Assembly: GCA_002450755.1 (NCBI GenBank)
Contig: DKAI01000138.1
Span: forward strand, 1 to 13,482
DNA from: Deltaproteobacteria bacterium UBA6930
GTDB lineage: Bacteria > Myxococcota_A > UBA9160 > UBA6930
DNA: 13,482 nucleotides
Reading direction: 5' to 3'
A program made the translations under genes and the position numbers. The notes under the pieces are model-generated. The model ran no database searches. It was not told where the DNA came from and saw nothing but the letters and a program-made list of their open reading frames with translations. Position 1 is the first letter of the stretch. Each line of letters begins with the position of its first letter. Of the stretch, positions 1-6,637 are shown in pieces.

Positions 1-780
1 GTCCACGACGTTCGCCACATCGCCGACCGTGAGCCGCCAACCATCCTTGGAACGAATGGGAATGCGAGAAAACTCCTCCCCTTCATAGGCCTGTCCCTTA
101 CTGCGTAAAAGGATTTCGCCTGCATTCGTCTTTATCGAACCTCCCGGCACATCCCGCGAGTGCGAACGCACCGCCTCGACCACTTCATCGAAAGTAAGAC
201 CGTACCTTTCGAGATCGACTTCGGAGATTTCAATGCTTACTTCGTAGGCACGAGAAGCCGACAATTCCACGTGAGTAATGTTGGGAAGAGATGCAAGGTC
301 ATCCCGGATGCGCTGGGCTAAGGATTTTAAAGATTTTTCATCCGCAGGCCCCGAAATGGCGATATTTAGGACCTGATGCCGAATCACGAGTTCTTTAACA
401 AGGGGTTCTTCTGCGGAGACCGGAAAGGTGTCGATGGCGTCAATTCTGCTCTTCACCGTGTCTAATACCGTTCGCACATCGGCATCTTCATAAAGTTCCG
501 CCGCGACCGTGCTCAAACCTTCACTGGAGGTCGACCGGACTCGTTTAATCCCGTCTACTCCCACGAGAGCCTCTTCAATGCGAACCGACACTCCCTCTTC
601 TACTTCTTCTGGAGCAGCGCCGGGATAGAGCACCGTTGCTTTGATGACATCGGTCGTAATCTCGGGAAAGACTTCCTGACGCATTCCCGGTAACGTAAGG
701 AGACCAGCTGCCACTACTCCAATCATGAGGAAGTTGGCCGCAACGTGATTCCGCGCGAACCAGTCAATAATCCCGTTCAT
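1..780 (-). CDS. RND-family efflux transporter, N-terminal part (runs off the left edge)
   Basis: This is the first 260 residues of an inner-membrane RND permease that would use the proton gradient to drive export through a tripartite complex. I translated it from the minus strand, where the frame stays open from the ATG at 780-778 to base 1. The N-terminus MNGIIDWFARNHVAANF leads into the first membrane helix (about residues 13-32). It is followed by the porter-domain signature YPGAAPEEVEEGV and the stretch VDGIKRVRSTSSEG, both typical of the AcrB/MdtB/HME-like superfamily. Full-length members have about 1,000-1,050 residues, so roughly three quarters lies outside the window. The start overlaps the stop of the adaptor gene by an ATGA junction, which makes coupled translation likely. 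Substrate cannot be told from this part. Family call is firm; drug versus metal subfamily is open. Confidence 0.93.
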   Translation of the reverse strand, partial: MNGIIDWFARNHVAANFLMIGVVAAGLLTLPGMRQEVFPEITTDVIKATVLYPGAAPEEVEEGVSVRIEEALVGVDGIKRVRSTSSEGLSTVAAELYEDADVRTVLDTVKSRIDAIDTFPVSAEEPLVKELVIRHQVLNIAISGPADEKSLKSLAQRIRDDLASLPNITHVELSASRAYEVSIEISEVDLERYGLTFDEVVEAVRSHSRDVPGGSIKTNAGEILLRSKGQAYEGEEFSRIPIRSKDGWRLTVGDVANVVD

Positions 781-2012
781 TGCTTACCTTTTAAAGCCGA
801 CACCCTTACTTGCATTTTGTCCGTGAAGGCTTCAAGGACAGACACGCAGACGCGTTCGCCCGCAAAGAGACCTTTTTCGATGAGCACCTCGTCGCGATCG
901 ATACGTGCCACAGTCACTTTTCGGAGATGCAGCCTTTCATCGTTGCCTAGGACAAGCACTTGATCTTCCCCTCGAAGGGCTTCGCGAGGAAGTCGTGATA
1001 CGGCGGGAAGCTCTTTTCCCTTGATCTGCCCTTCAACAAAGAGACCCGGGGCAAACGCGGAAAGTCCACGAGACGTTCTTGCATAGGGATCAGTCAAACT
1101 TGCAACCACAGCAATCATTCGAGAACGCCGATCGATCTCGCCCTCGACTCGGTCTACTGTTGCTGTCCTCACCACCGTCTTTCCGGCGATTTGTGCAGAC
1201 AGAAGCACTTCGACTGGCGTTCCACCCGAAGAGTCATAAACATACCCTAGGGAAAAGGGAAGATACGCGAGGTCCTGGTCGCTAATTGGCAGTCGAATCT
1301 CGGCAGTCTTCGTTCCATAAACGAGAGCGATCGACGCTCCCCTACCGACGAATTCTCCTACCTCAATGTGAACGTCACGCACTCTACCCGAAAAAGGAGC
1401 GACTACCTTCGTTCGATCTAAGTCCAAGCGTGCTCTCTTTAATTGAGCCTCAATTTCTCTTACTCCCGCCTCCGTCACCTGCAACTGATTTTCGCTCGTG
1501 TCCAGTTCGGCAATACTCGCTACGCCCTTATCAGCCAGAGCTTTGCGACGGTTCAAGTTTCTTTCAGCAAGTTTTCTTTCCGATTCACGGAGAGCCAGAG
1601 ACGCTTCGAGCTGATCGACAACCACCTGATAATCGCTGTCGTCGATACGTGCCAAAATGTCACCTTTTGCAAAAAAACCCCCACGAACCAGATTCGGAGA
1701 GCGCTCGCTAATGCGTCCGGCAATTTCTGTCGCTAAGTCACTCTCTCTCTTTGGCTCGACGTTGCCTTGCGCTGAGACGAGAAACTGGCTTGGTTCAAGG
1801 GTAACCGAAGTCACTTGAACCAACGGAGGCAGTATTTCAGGGGTTTTGGCTGAAACAGTCGGACGCGTCCAAAGCAGAAGAAAGACAAGAGAAAAGGCGA
1901 GACCGACTACCCCAAGAGCAAGAGTACGGGTCGTGAGGCGCTGGAATAACTTCCTCCTGTTAAGCGTCTCGCGCCTTTCTCCCTTCGAACTTTCATGGCC
2001 CTCAGAACTCAC
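777..2012 (-). CDS. RND efflux periplasmic adaptor subunit (membrane fusion protein, HlyD/AcrA type)
   Basis: This 411-residue adaptor bridges the RND pump encoded just downstream and an outer-membrane channel. A short charged cytoplasmic tail is followed by one membrane anchor at about residues 30-48; no lipobox Cys is seen, so it is probably helix-anchored. The split lipoyl domain is recognisable: a first half around 83-113 (GNVEPKRESDLATEIAGR and on) and a second half around 205-233 (APFSGRVRDVHIEVGEFVGRG). Between them sits an alpha-helical coiled-coil hairpin of about 70 residues rich in Leu, Glu and Arg. Beta-barrel and membrane-proximal parts follow. The start is GTG at 2012-2010, preceded by a strong GGAGAGGAAG ribosome site, and it overlaps the TGA of the TetR gene (GTGA). 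The end overlaps the pump start. No outer-membrane channel gene is visible in the window. Confidence 0.94.
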   Translation of the reverse strand: MSSEGHESSKGERRETLNRRKLFQRLTTRTLALGVVGLAFSLVFLLLWTRPTVSAKTPEILPPLVQVTSVTLEPSQFLVSAQGNVEPKRESDLATEIAGRISERSPNLVRGGFFAKGDILARIDDSDYQVVVDQLEASLALRESERKLAERNLNRRKALADKGVASIAELDTSENQLQVTEAGVREIEAQLKRARLDLDRTKVVAPFSGRVRDVHIEVGEFVGRGASIALVYGTKTAEIRLPISDQDLAYLPFSLGYVYDSSGGTPVEVLLSAQIAGKTVVRTATVDRVEGEIDRRSRMIAVVASLTDPYARTSRGLSAFAPGLFVEGQIKGKELPAVSRLPREALRGEDQVLVLGNDERLHLRKVTVARIDRDEVLIEKGLFAGERVCVSVLEAFTDKMQVRVSALKGKQ

Positions 2013-2644
2013 TTCTTCCTCTCCGGCACTTGCGCGCGGAAGCCCGCCGCAACAAAGGCAACGAGTACCGCCAGTTGTCTCTCTGGATCTTTCTCCAGGA
2101 TCGAAGGCATCTTGGGATCCTCTTCATATCCTCGTTGCGAAAGCGCATGAATCAACACTCCGATACCGAAATGAAACCGAGAGATGACCTGTCGCGTCGA
2201 CAACTCCGGCAACGCCTTTCGCAAGGCGCGAATAAAGCCCTCCCAAACTTCACTAAACTGTTCCACAATAAGCTGTCGGGTCTCTCCACCAGACTCCCAA
2301 AAAAGACGTGACATCATTTTTGCCAACAAAGACCCCTGCTCACTATTGTCCAGTGTCGAAATGGCAGGCTTGAAATAGGCTTCGAGAAGTTCTTCCAAGG
2401 AGGCAGGCTTTGAACTCTTCTCGTTCAACTTCTTAAGCTCTCGAAGCCGCTCTTCGTTGACTGGTCTTAAACGTCGTCCGACAACCGCCGCGATCAAGGC
2501 CTCTTTAGAACCAAAGTGATAATGAACAGCAGCAAGATTCGACTCCGCATTGGTCGTAACAGCCCGGAGCGAAGTGGCCTCGACTCCTCGTTCTGCAAAA
2601 AGGACCTCGGCACTGTCCAAAATTCGCGTTTTAGTATCTGCCAT
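2009..2644 (-). CDS. TetR/AcrR-family transcriptional regulator
   Basis: This 211-residue protein is probably the ligand-responsive repressor of this efflux set. The N-terminal DNA-binding domain is clear: helix 1 TRILDSAEVLFAERGVEATS, then the helix-turn-helix at about residues 24-48, ending in the hallmark HYHFGSKEALIAAVV. The C-terminal ligand/dimer part (about 80-205, with a long helix around EEFLEAYFKP-like residues and FWESGGETRQL) resembles the CerR/YbiH-type regulators that sit beside HlyD-type adaptors. The start is ATG at 2644, and its stop overlaps the GTG start of the adaptor, so both are made from one message. A likely target is the 22-bp palindrome at 5480-5501 at the head of this gene set, but that link is an inference. 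The inducing ligand is unknown. Confidence 0.93.
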   Translation of the reverse strand: MADTKTRILDSAEVLFAERGVEATSLRAVTTNAESNLAAVHYHFGSKEALIAAVVGRRLRPVNEERLRELKKLNEKSSKPASLEELLEAYFKPAISTLDNSEQGSLLAKMMSRLFWESGGETRQLIVEQFSEVWEGFIRALRKALPELSTRQVISRFHFGIGVLIHALSQRGYEEDPKMPSILEKDPERQLAVLVAFVAAGFRAQVPERKK

Positions 2645-2669
2645 AACGACCTTGTCTTCCTTGCTCGTA

Positions 2670-3158
2670 TTACTTCGAGAGTTTCAATCGCTCATGCCAC
2701 TGAGCAATTGATTCTTCCGGGTACTCTTCAAAGCTTCGATCATCATCACCTCGGTTGTAGGCGTCCACCCAGTCAGGCTTCGACCCCAACATAAGATGGG
2801 TTCGTTCCGGGGGTTTTGGCAAAGCAGTGTCAATCGCTGACGCAAATGGATGGATCAACTCTGGCCAACGAGGATCCCAGATCCAGAGAGGACTCCCACA
2901 GGAGCCACAAAATCGCCTTTCGCAAGGACTCTCCTCTTCGGTTCCACCATCTGACTGGACCAGAGCTCTGTAAACACGAATGAATTCTTCACCCACAACA
3001 ACGAGACTCTTTGCTTCTCCCCCGAGATTGATTCCGAACCCTCCGCTGCCCGCAGTTTTTCGACAAATCCCGCAGTAACAAATATTAAAAGGGTAAGGAT
3101 GCGGTGAGGTAAGACTGAACTCCACTTTCCCGCAGTGGCAGGATCCTTCTAACTTCAT
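2670..3158 (-). CDS. GFA (glutathione-dependent formaldehyde-activating)/CENP-V family zinc protein
   Basis: This 162-residue protein has the Mss4-like GFA fold. Eight Cys are seen in the family pattern: C7 and C9 (SCHCG), C27, C29 and C32 (CYCGIC), C79, and C84 and C87 (FCGSCGSPLW). By analogy with Gfa, C7/C9/C84/C87 form the structural zinc site and C27/C29/C32 the second, catalytic-type zinc site. The ending SPLWIWDPRWPELIHPFASAID is typical. Gfa itself was described as speeding the addition of glutathione to formaldehyde, but most family members have no proven reaction, so only the family is named here. Its ATG overlaps the stop of the YwqK-like gene (ATGA), and its TAA is 25 bp before the TetR gene. 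The setting fits handling of reactive electrophiles, which is inferred. Confidence 0.9.
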   Translation of the reverse strand: MKLEGSCHCGKVEFSLTSPHPYPFNICYCGICRKTAGSGGFGINLGGEAKSLVVVGEEFIRVYRALVQSDGGTEEESPCERRFCGSCGSPLWIWDPRWPELIHPFASAIDTALPKPPERTHLMLGSKPDWVDAYNRGDDDRSFEEYPEESIAQWHERLKLSK

Positions 3159-3583
3159 GATGCTTTCCTAAAGAAATATTTTGCAGCTGTTAGAGGTTCG
3201 GTTGAAGAGCTCTCTATTGGTTTCCGTTCTCTGTAGTTCTTTTGCTCTTTTAGACTTCCGTCCTTGTGAAAAAATTTCCATTGACCTACTTGCTCCCCGT
3301 TTTCAAAGTGGCCACTTTCTTTTAAATTTCCGTTCCCGTAAAAAATTTGCCACAAGCCTTCTTGTCTACCCTCTACGTACTCTCCTCTGACTTGAAGCAG
3401 GCCGTTGTGATGAAACAACTCACGTATTCCGTTCGCCGGACTACCGGTATTTACGTCGTACGCCACCCCTTCTTCAATCACGATATTCATTTGGGTTCTT
3501 TTTGGACTCAGGACAAGCTGACTGCCCAGACCCGCCAACGTCATGACTGCGAGCACGGCCAAGGGGATTCGGAAACGTCGCAT
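3155..3583 (-). CDS. YwqK-like MORN-variant repeat protein, exported or membrane-anchored
   Basis: This 142-residue protein starts with a positively charged N-terminus and a hydrophobic stretch (about residues 6-25). That stretch is a signal peptide or anchor, so the rest is probably periplasmic. It is followed by three repeats of the MORN_2/YwqK type, roughly residues 52-74, 75-98 and 99-121, each of the form G-x-W-x-x-F/Y-x-x-x-G-x-L-K/Q-x-x-x-x-Y/F-x-x-G. Clear examples are EGLWQIFYGNGNLKESGHF and VGQWKFFHKDGSLKEQKNY. Such proteins are often labelled antitoxin-like after YwqK, but no toxin gene is adjacent and I do not support a toxin-antitoxin role. The gene begins 13 bp after the selenoprotein-like gene and its stop overlaps the GFA start. 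Function is unknown; repeats of this kind usually mediate binding or scaffolding. Confidence 0.8.
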   Translation of the reverse strand: MRRFRIPLAVLAVMTLAGLGSQLVLSPKRTQMNIVIEEGVAYDVNTGSPANGIRELFHHNGLLQVRGEYVEGRQEGLWQIFYGNGNLKESGHFENGEQVGQWKFFHKDGSLKEQKNYRERKPIESSSTEPLTAAKYFFRKAS

Positions 3584-3596
3584 GATTTCCGTTGAC

Positions 3597-4244
3597 CTAC
3601 CCGATCGTTTTCAAGGCTGCGAGGGTCTCTTCCGGCTCGGGGCGTACGGTGTAATCCACGTCAGCTTCGACATACCGAACTGATCCTTGCTTATCGATCA
3701 CAAAGCGCGCCGGAATGGGCAACGTCCAGCTGGCATCGCCATTAAATTTCGGCAGGTCAATCCCAAGGCCCGAATAAACCTCGCTAAGCCTGGGTGGAAG
3801 GACAAAAGACAATCCCAACTTTTCAGCATATGAATTGCCCGGGTCACAAAGGATATCAAAAGTAATCTTCCCTTTTTCCGCCATTGCTGCCGCATACTTA
3901 CGTGTAGATGGAGAAAGCGCGACCAAGGTTGCCCCCGCGTCAGAAATAGTTTCGTTAATTCCCTGCAGAGCTTCCAGCTCTGCGTTGCAGTAGGGTCACC
4001 AAAGCCCCCGATATACGGTTAACATGATGGGCCCTCTAGAAAGGAGATCTGAACTCTCTACCGTTTCGCCCCGATGGTTTTCAAGGCTAAAAGACGGGAG
4101 CGTTTCTCCGACTTTCAGAATATTTTTCGTTATCTCCGCTTCCCGTTGCGCCTCTGTTTCGGCCTTCATTACGGCGAGCGCTTCAGCCGGCAATCTTTTT
4201 TCCCCTCCTAAGCGAATGCGATCTAATTTCGACTTTAATGTCAT
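3597..4244 (-). CDS. Peroxiredoxin-like (AhpC/TSA fold) protein, probable selenoprotein with Sec-Pro-Tyr-Cys active site
   Basis: I read 4244 to 3597 as one 215-residue thioredoxin-fold peroxidase/oxidoreductase with an in-frame UGA (3998-3996) decoded as selenocysteine 83. Residues 1-82 end in IMLTVYRGLW and the frame resumes with PYCNAELEALQ. In Cys homologues of this family the stretch is YRGxWCPYCNAEL, so the UGA sits exactly at the first active-site Cys and C86 is the resolving partner (UxxC). After it come ATLVALSPST, FDILCDPGNSYAEKLGLSF, RFVIDKQGSVRY and DYTVRPEPEETL, all family landmarks, then a TAG stop. No other stop or frameshift breaks the frame. The start ATG at 4244 has an AAAGGA ribosome site 8 nt upstream. 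A SECIS-type hairpin follows the UGA (see separate entry). Role: probably reduction of peroxides or disulfides in the cytoplasm. The alternative is a recent nonsense mutation, which the exact position and the hairpin make unlikely. Confidence 0.88.
3961..3995 (-). promoter_or_regulatory. Candidate bacterial SECIS element
   Basis: In the minus-strand message the bases right after the UGA form a two-part stem-loop. The upper stem is 8 perfect pairs, GCAGAGCU with AGCUCUGC (3983-3976 with 3972-3965), closing a GGA loop (3975-3973). The lower stem is CCCU (3995-3992) with AGGG (3964-3961), with ACUGCAAC bulged on the 5' side only. Twenty nucleotides separate the UGA from the first loop base, a G. 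Known bacterial SECIS elements lie inside the coding region just after the UGA, with a small apical loop that has a G in its first positions, about 16-37 nt away. This one meets those rules. SelB would bind here to deliver Sec-tRNA; the selA/B/C/D genes are not in the window. Confidence 0.8.
3996..3998 (-). other. UGA predicted to be recoded as selenocysteine (residue 83)
   Basis: On the minus strand the codon order is CTT TGG TGA CCC TAC TGC, giving Leu-Trp-Sec-Pro-Tyr-Cys. Trp just before it is UGG, and UGA serves as the normal stop in the adaptor, TetR and YwqK-like genes, so general UGA reassignment is excluded. A standard gene caller would stop at W82, or start the gene late at the GTG near 3926, and lose the active site. 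Confidence 0.85.
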
Positions 4245-4309
4245 CAGTTTTATCCTTTCATGTTCTTACGTTTCTCGGTCACTCGTTTATTTCAACAAGT
4301 TCTCAATAC

Positions 4310-5419
4310 CTAATTTTTGCCTTGAAGACTCTGCATAAATCCAAGAGCCACTTCTTCAAAGCTTTTGGACGGAGGAGGGGCTCCTGCATCAAATGCTTCG
4401 GCAACCTTCTCGTCGTTTTCGGCCACTGCCTCATAATCGATCTTTGCAAATTCCAAGATCCCCATATCCACGTAGGCTTTCTGGATTCTTGGCCCCCAGA
4501 GACCAATCTCCTTAATCGTCGGCACAATTCGACTAAACAATGAAGCTCGGAAAAGTTTCATGGGTTCCGACTTATCCACCCACTCTGTGCACTCCTCCAC
4601 AGGCAGCCCGAGATTCTCCCACATTTCCTTCGCAAGAAAGCGGTCACGCATGAGGTAACAAGCCTCAACGGCAAACTCTTCTCGCTCGTCTCGTTCCTTA
4701 TCCGACAGCTGCGGGTAATAATCGCGCAAGGCCATTCGCCCAAAAGCGACGTGTCGAGCCTCGTCTTGCATCACGTAGGCATTTACTTGGGAACCCAAGC
4801 TGTTCTTCGCCATGTCGCGAATACCCTGGAAGGCCGCTAGAGCGAGACCTTCAACAAGAATTTGCATCCCGAGGTAGGTCATATCCCATCGTGAGTCCGA
4901 GATAATATTTTCAAGCAGAGCCTCAAGAGGTGACGTGATCGGATAGGCGAGATCAAATTTTTCATGAAGCAGACGCGAATAAGCTTCAACGTGCCTGGCC
5001 TCATCTACCACTTGGGTTGCGGCATAGTACTTTGCATCCATGTGGGGCACTTGCTGAACAATCTTGGCGGTACAGATAAGCGCACCCTGCTCTCCGTGAA
5101 GAAACTGAGAGTTCTGCCAGGCTTGTTGATGTACTCGATACCGCGTCTTTTCCGCGTCCGTCATCTTCTGCCAAACGGGAGATCCAAAGAGCGGAAGAAC
5201 GATATCTGGGAGTTCCATTGGATTTTCGGGATCAAGATCCAAAGACCAGTCTATTCGTTTTTCTGCATCCCACTGAAGGTTCTTCGCTTTACTGTAGAGA
5301 TTCTTGAGACTGTCTCGACTATCGCTGTATTCCCACCGGAACGTGGTCAAAAATTCGTTTGGTATTTCCAGCTTTGAATCTTTGCTTGGGATGGCATATT
5401 GATCTTGGCTTTTTTTCAT
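4310..5419 (-). CDS. Ferritin-like di-iron protein (RNR R2/AurF-like oxygenase superfamily)
   Basis: This 369-residue protein has a four-helix di-iron carboxylate site: E110 (FLHGEQGAL), E140 and H143 (VVDEARHVE), E190 (ILVEGLAL), and E220 and H223 (MQDEARHVAFG). The two halves share the same spacing, Glu then 30 residues to ExxH, which is the classic ferritin-like pattern. Such sites activate oxygen for hydroxylation, N-oxygenation or desaturation, or detoxify oxygen species; the substrate here cannot be named. I chose the ATG at 5419 (MKKSQDQY), which has AGGGG upstream. A GTG at 5467 would add 16 residues but has no ribosome site. The gene starts the unit that continues into the selenoprotein-like gene after 65 bp. 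The upstream gap carries a palindromic operator candidate. The protein resembles unnamed ferritin-like proteins rather than true ferritin or acyl-ACP desaturase. Confidence 0.82.
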   Translation of the reverse strand: MKKSQDQYAIPSKDSKLEIPNEFLTTFRWEYSDSRDSLKNLYSKAKNLQWDAEKRIDWSLDLDPENPMELPDIVLPLFGSPVWQKMTDAEKTRYRVHQQAWQNSQFLHGEQGALICTAKIVQQVPHMDAKYYAATQVVDEARHVEAYSRLLHEKFDLAYPITSPLEALLENIISDSRWDMTYLGMQILVEGLALAAFQGIRDMAKNSLGSQVNAYVMQDEARHVAFGRMALRDYYPQLSDKERDEREEFAVEACYLMRDRFLAKEMWENLGLPVEECTEWVDKSEPMKLFRASLFSRIVPTIKEIGLWGPRIQKAYVDMGILEFAKIDYEAVAENDEKVAEAFDAGAPPPSKSFEEVALGFMQSLQGKN

Positions 5420-5479
5420 GGCCGAGCCCCTGGTTAATTGTTCACCTACAGGAGGACTCGGTAGCACGGATAGAAATTT

Positions 5480-5501
5480 AATTCAAACGTTCGTTTTAAT
5501 T
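5480..5501. promoter_or_regulatory. 22-bp palindrome, candidate TetR-type operator
   Basis: The arms AATT-C-AAACG and CGTTT-T-AATT flank a central TT. All positions pair except one (C opposite T). It lies 60-82 bp upstream of the ATG of the ferritin-like gene in an AT-rich gap, where a promoter for the minus-strand unit is expected. Length and symmetry fit a homodimeric TetR-family repressor, and such a gene (2009-2644) is encoded in the same unit. I did not find a full second copy upstream of the TetR gene itself. Hexamers for -35/-10 could not be assigned with confidence. Confidence 0.5.
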
Positions 5502-5517
5502 CTTTAACGAATCCTCG

Positions 5518-5537
5518 GAAAAGGTTGGAGCCTTTTC
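5518..5537 (-). terminator. Hairpin just after the LLM gene, weak terminator candidate
   Basis: GAAAAGG and CCTTTTC pair perfectly over 7 bp around a 6-nt loop, starting 3 bp past the stop codon of the 5541-6611 gene. In the minus-strand message the hairpin is followed by a GC-containing stretch, not a run of U, so strong intrinsic termination is doubtful. Its place before the operator palindrome suggests that it separates the LLM pair from the ferritin-like unit. Confidence 0.35.
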
Positions 5538-5540
5538 AAT

Positions 5541-6611
5541 CTAGAGGCGACTCATGACTTGTTCGCTAAACCGTTGGAGAAACGGGTACTGCGTTTCAAG
5601 GCTTGGGAGGAGCATAATCTGCTGTAGACCTGTGGCATCAAGTAACTGAACTTGCTCAATAATCTCTTCTGGTCGACCAACAAGACATGTCGCCTCAATC
5701 AGGTCAGAAGTAAGTAGCTCTTGCTCTTCAGGAAGCATGAAGGTGCAGTGTCCGCCGTGAATACGGAAGTGCCTCCGATCCTCTGGAACAGCTTCCACGA
5801 GCTCTACATATTTGTCCCAGATGCCCGCGTAACGAGGAGGAGGCTTCCCTCCGAGTTGTCGAACCCGATCGTATACATAGTGGAGCGAGGAAATGGCAAA
5901 CGGTCCAACCTCGCGTCGAATCCGTTCCGAATCCACCGTCTCCCCAGGATCGAGCAAGGCAGCCATCGTGAGGGAACAAGTCAAATACTTATCGCGATCG
6001 AGGCTCTTGTTGTTTCGCGCGGCTCCTCGACCGACATTAGTCATCGCCCTTTCCATTTGAGCCTTGTCTGGGGGAATGGAAAGCACGACGCCATCACCAA
6101 CCTCCCCTGCGAGAGCCTGCGTCTTTGGTCCAAAACCAGAGACGTAAATTGGAATCGGATTCTCTATGTCGATAAAGCCCATGTCCGGCATTTGAAATTC
6201 AACGAGTGTGCGTTCTCCTCTCCAGGGGTATTCGACCATTTCACCGTCAAGAAGACCCTTAATCGCTCGAAGTTCGTCTGCAAACTCGCCAAGCCTTACT
6301 GGCCGATGTCCCATCAAACGCATGGCGGTATTGCCCGTCCCCATACCGAGAAACGTTCTACCGGGTGCTAGTCGATTAATCGTCGCAATGCTGTGAGCCG
6401 TTACGGGTGCATTGCGAGTGCCTGCTACAGATACCCCCGTACCGAGTTGAATTTTTTCGGTCTGCTGTGCGGCAAGTGCTAGAACCGCGTAGCAGTCGGA
6501 CCAAATCATTTGACTGTCTGCCACCCAAGCGTGGGTGTATCCCAAATTCTCCGCAAAGCGGATGTATCCGATGTCGTCAATTTTAGTTGCGACGCAGACG
6601 CCGAAATCCAT
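5541..6611 (-). CDS. LLM-class (luciferase-like, F420- or FMN-dependent) oxidoreductase
   Basis: This 356-residue protein has the TIM-barrel fold of bacterial luciferase and methylenetetrahydromethanopterin reductase. Landmarks are the N-terminal strand and helix ending in GYTHAWVADSQ (24-34), IQLGTGVSVAGTRNAPVTAHS (54-74), LAPGRTFLGMGTGNTA (81-96), and IPIYVSGFGPKTQALAGEVGDG (143-164). The GxGNTA and PIYVSGFGPK segments correspond to the cofactor phosphate and ring regions. The cofactor is probably F420 or FMN, and the substrate is unknown. The ATG at 6611 follows a strong AGAAGGGGG site. It lies 26 bp downstream of a second, diverged LLM gene in the same direction. Residues 225-310 hold a longer insert with several His/Arg (HFRIHGGHCTFM) that the neighbour lacks, so the two are unlikely to be redundant. 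Confidence 0.9.
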   Translation of the reverse strand: MDFGVCVATKIDDIGYIRFAENLGYTHAWVADSQMIWSDCYAVLALAAQQTEKIQLGTGVSVAGTRNAPVTAHSIATINRLAPGRTFLGMGTGNTAMRLMGHRPVRLGEFADELRAIKGLLDGEMVEYPWRGERTLVEFQMPDMGFIDIENPIPIYVSGFGPKTQALAGEVGDGVVLSIPPDKAQMERAMTNVGRGAARNNKSLDRDKYLTCSLTMAALLDPGETVDSERIRREVGPFAISSLHYVYDRVRQLGGKPPPRYAGIWDKYVELVEAVPEDRRHFRIHGGHCTFMLPEEQELLTSDLIEATCLVGRPEEIIEQVQLLDATGLQQIMLLPSLETQYPFLQRFSEQVMSRL

Positions 6612-6637
6612 TAAATCCCCCTTCTAAACGTTTCTAT

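Noticed and set aside
1286..1711. Plus-strand 141-residue frame inside the adaptor gene
   Set aside because: It is antisense to a strongly supported adaptor gene and has no recognisable domain; the same holds for other opposite-strand frames in the window.
3155..3583. Toxin-antitoxin system from the YwqK label
   Set aside because: The MORN-variant repeats are clear, but no toxin-like gene is next to it and the protein carries a signal or anchor segment.
3996..3998. UGA read as Trp (altered genetic code)
   Set aside because: Several genes here end in UGA at sensible positions and Trp is written UGG throughout, including the codon just before this one.
3597..4244. Peroxiredoxin-like gene as a pseudogene split by a nonsense codon
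   Set aside because: The single UGA lies precisely at the catalytic Cys position, the rest of the frame is intact, and a SECIS-type hairpin follows. Random decay would not be expected to give this combination.
5420..5467. Upstream GTG start at 5467 for the ferritin-like gene
   Set aside because: No ribosome site precedes it and the added 16 residues look like translated leader. The ATG at 5419 has AGGGG at fitting distance.
6626..6633. AAACGTTT between the two LLM genes as a second operator
   Set aside because: Only an 8-bp palindrome sharing a half-site look with the 22-bp palindrome; too short to call.
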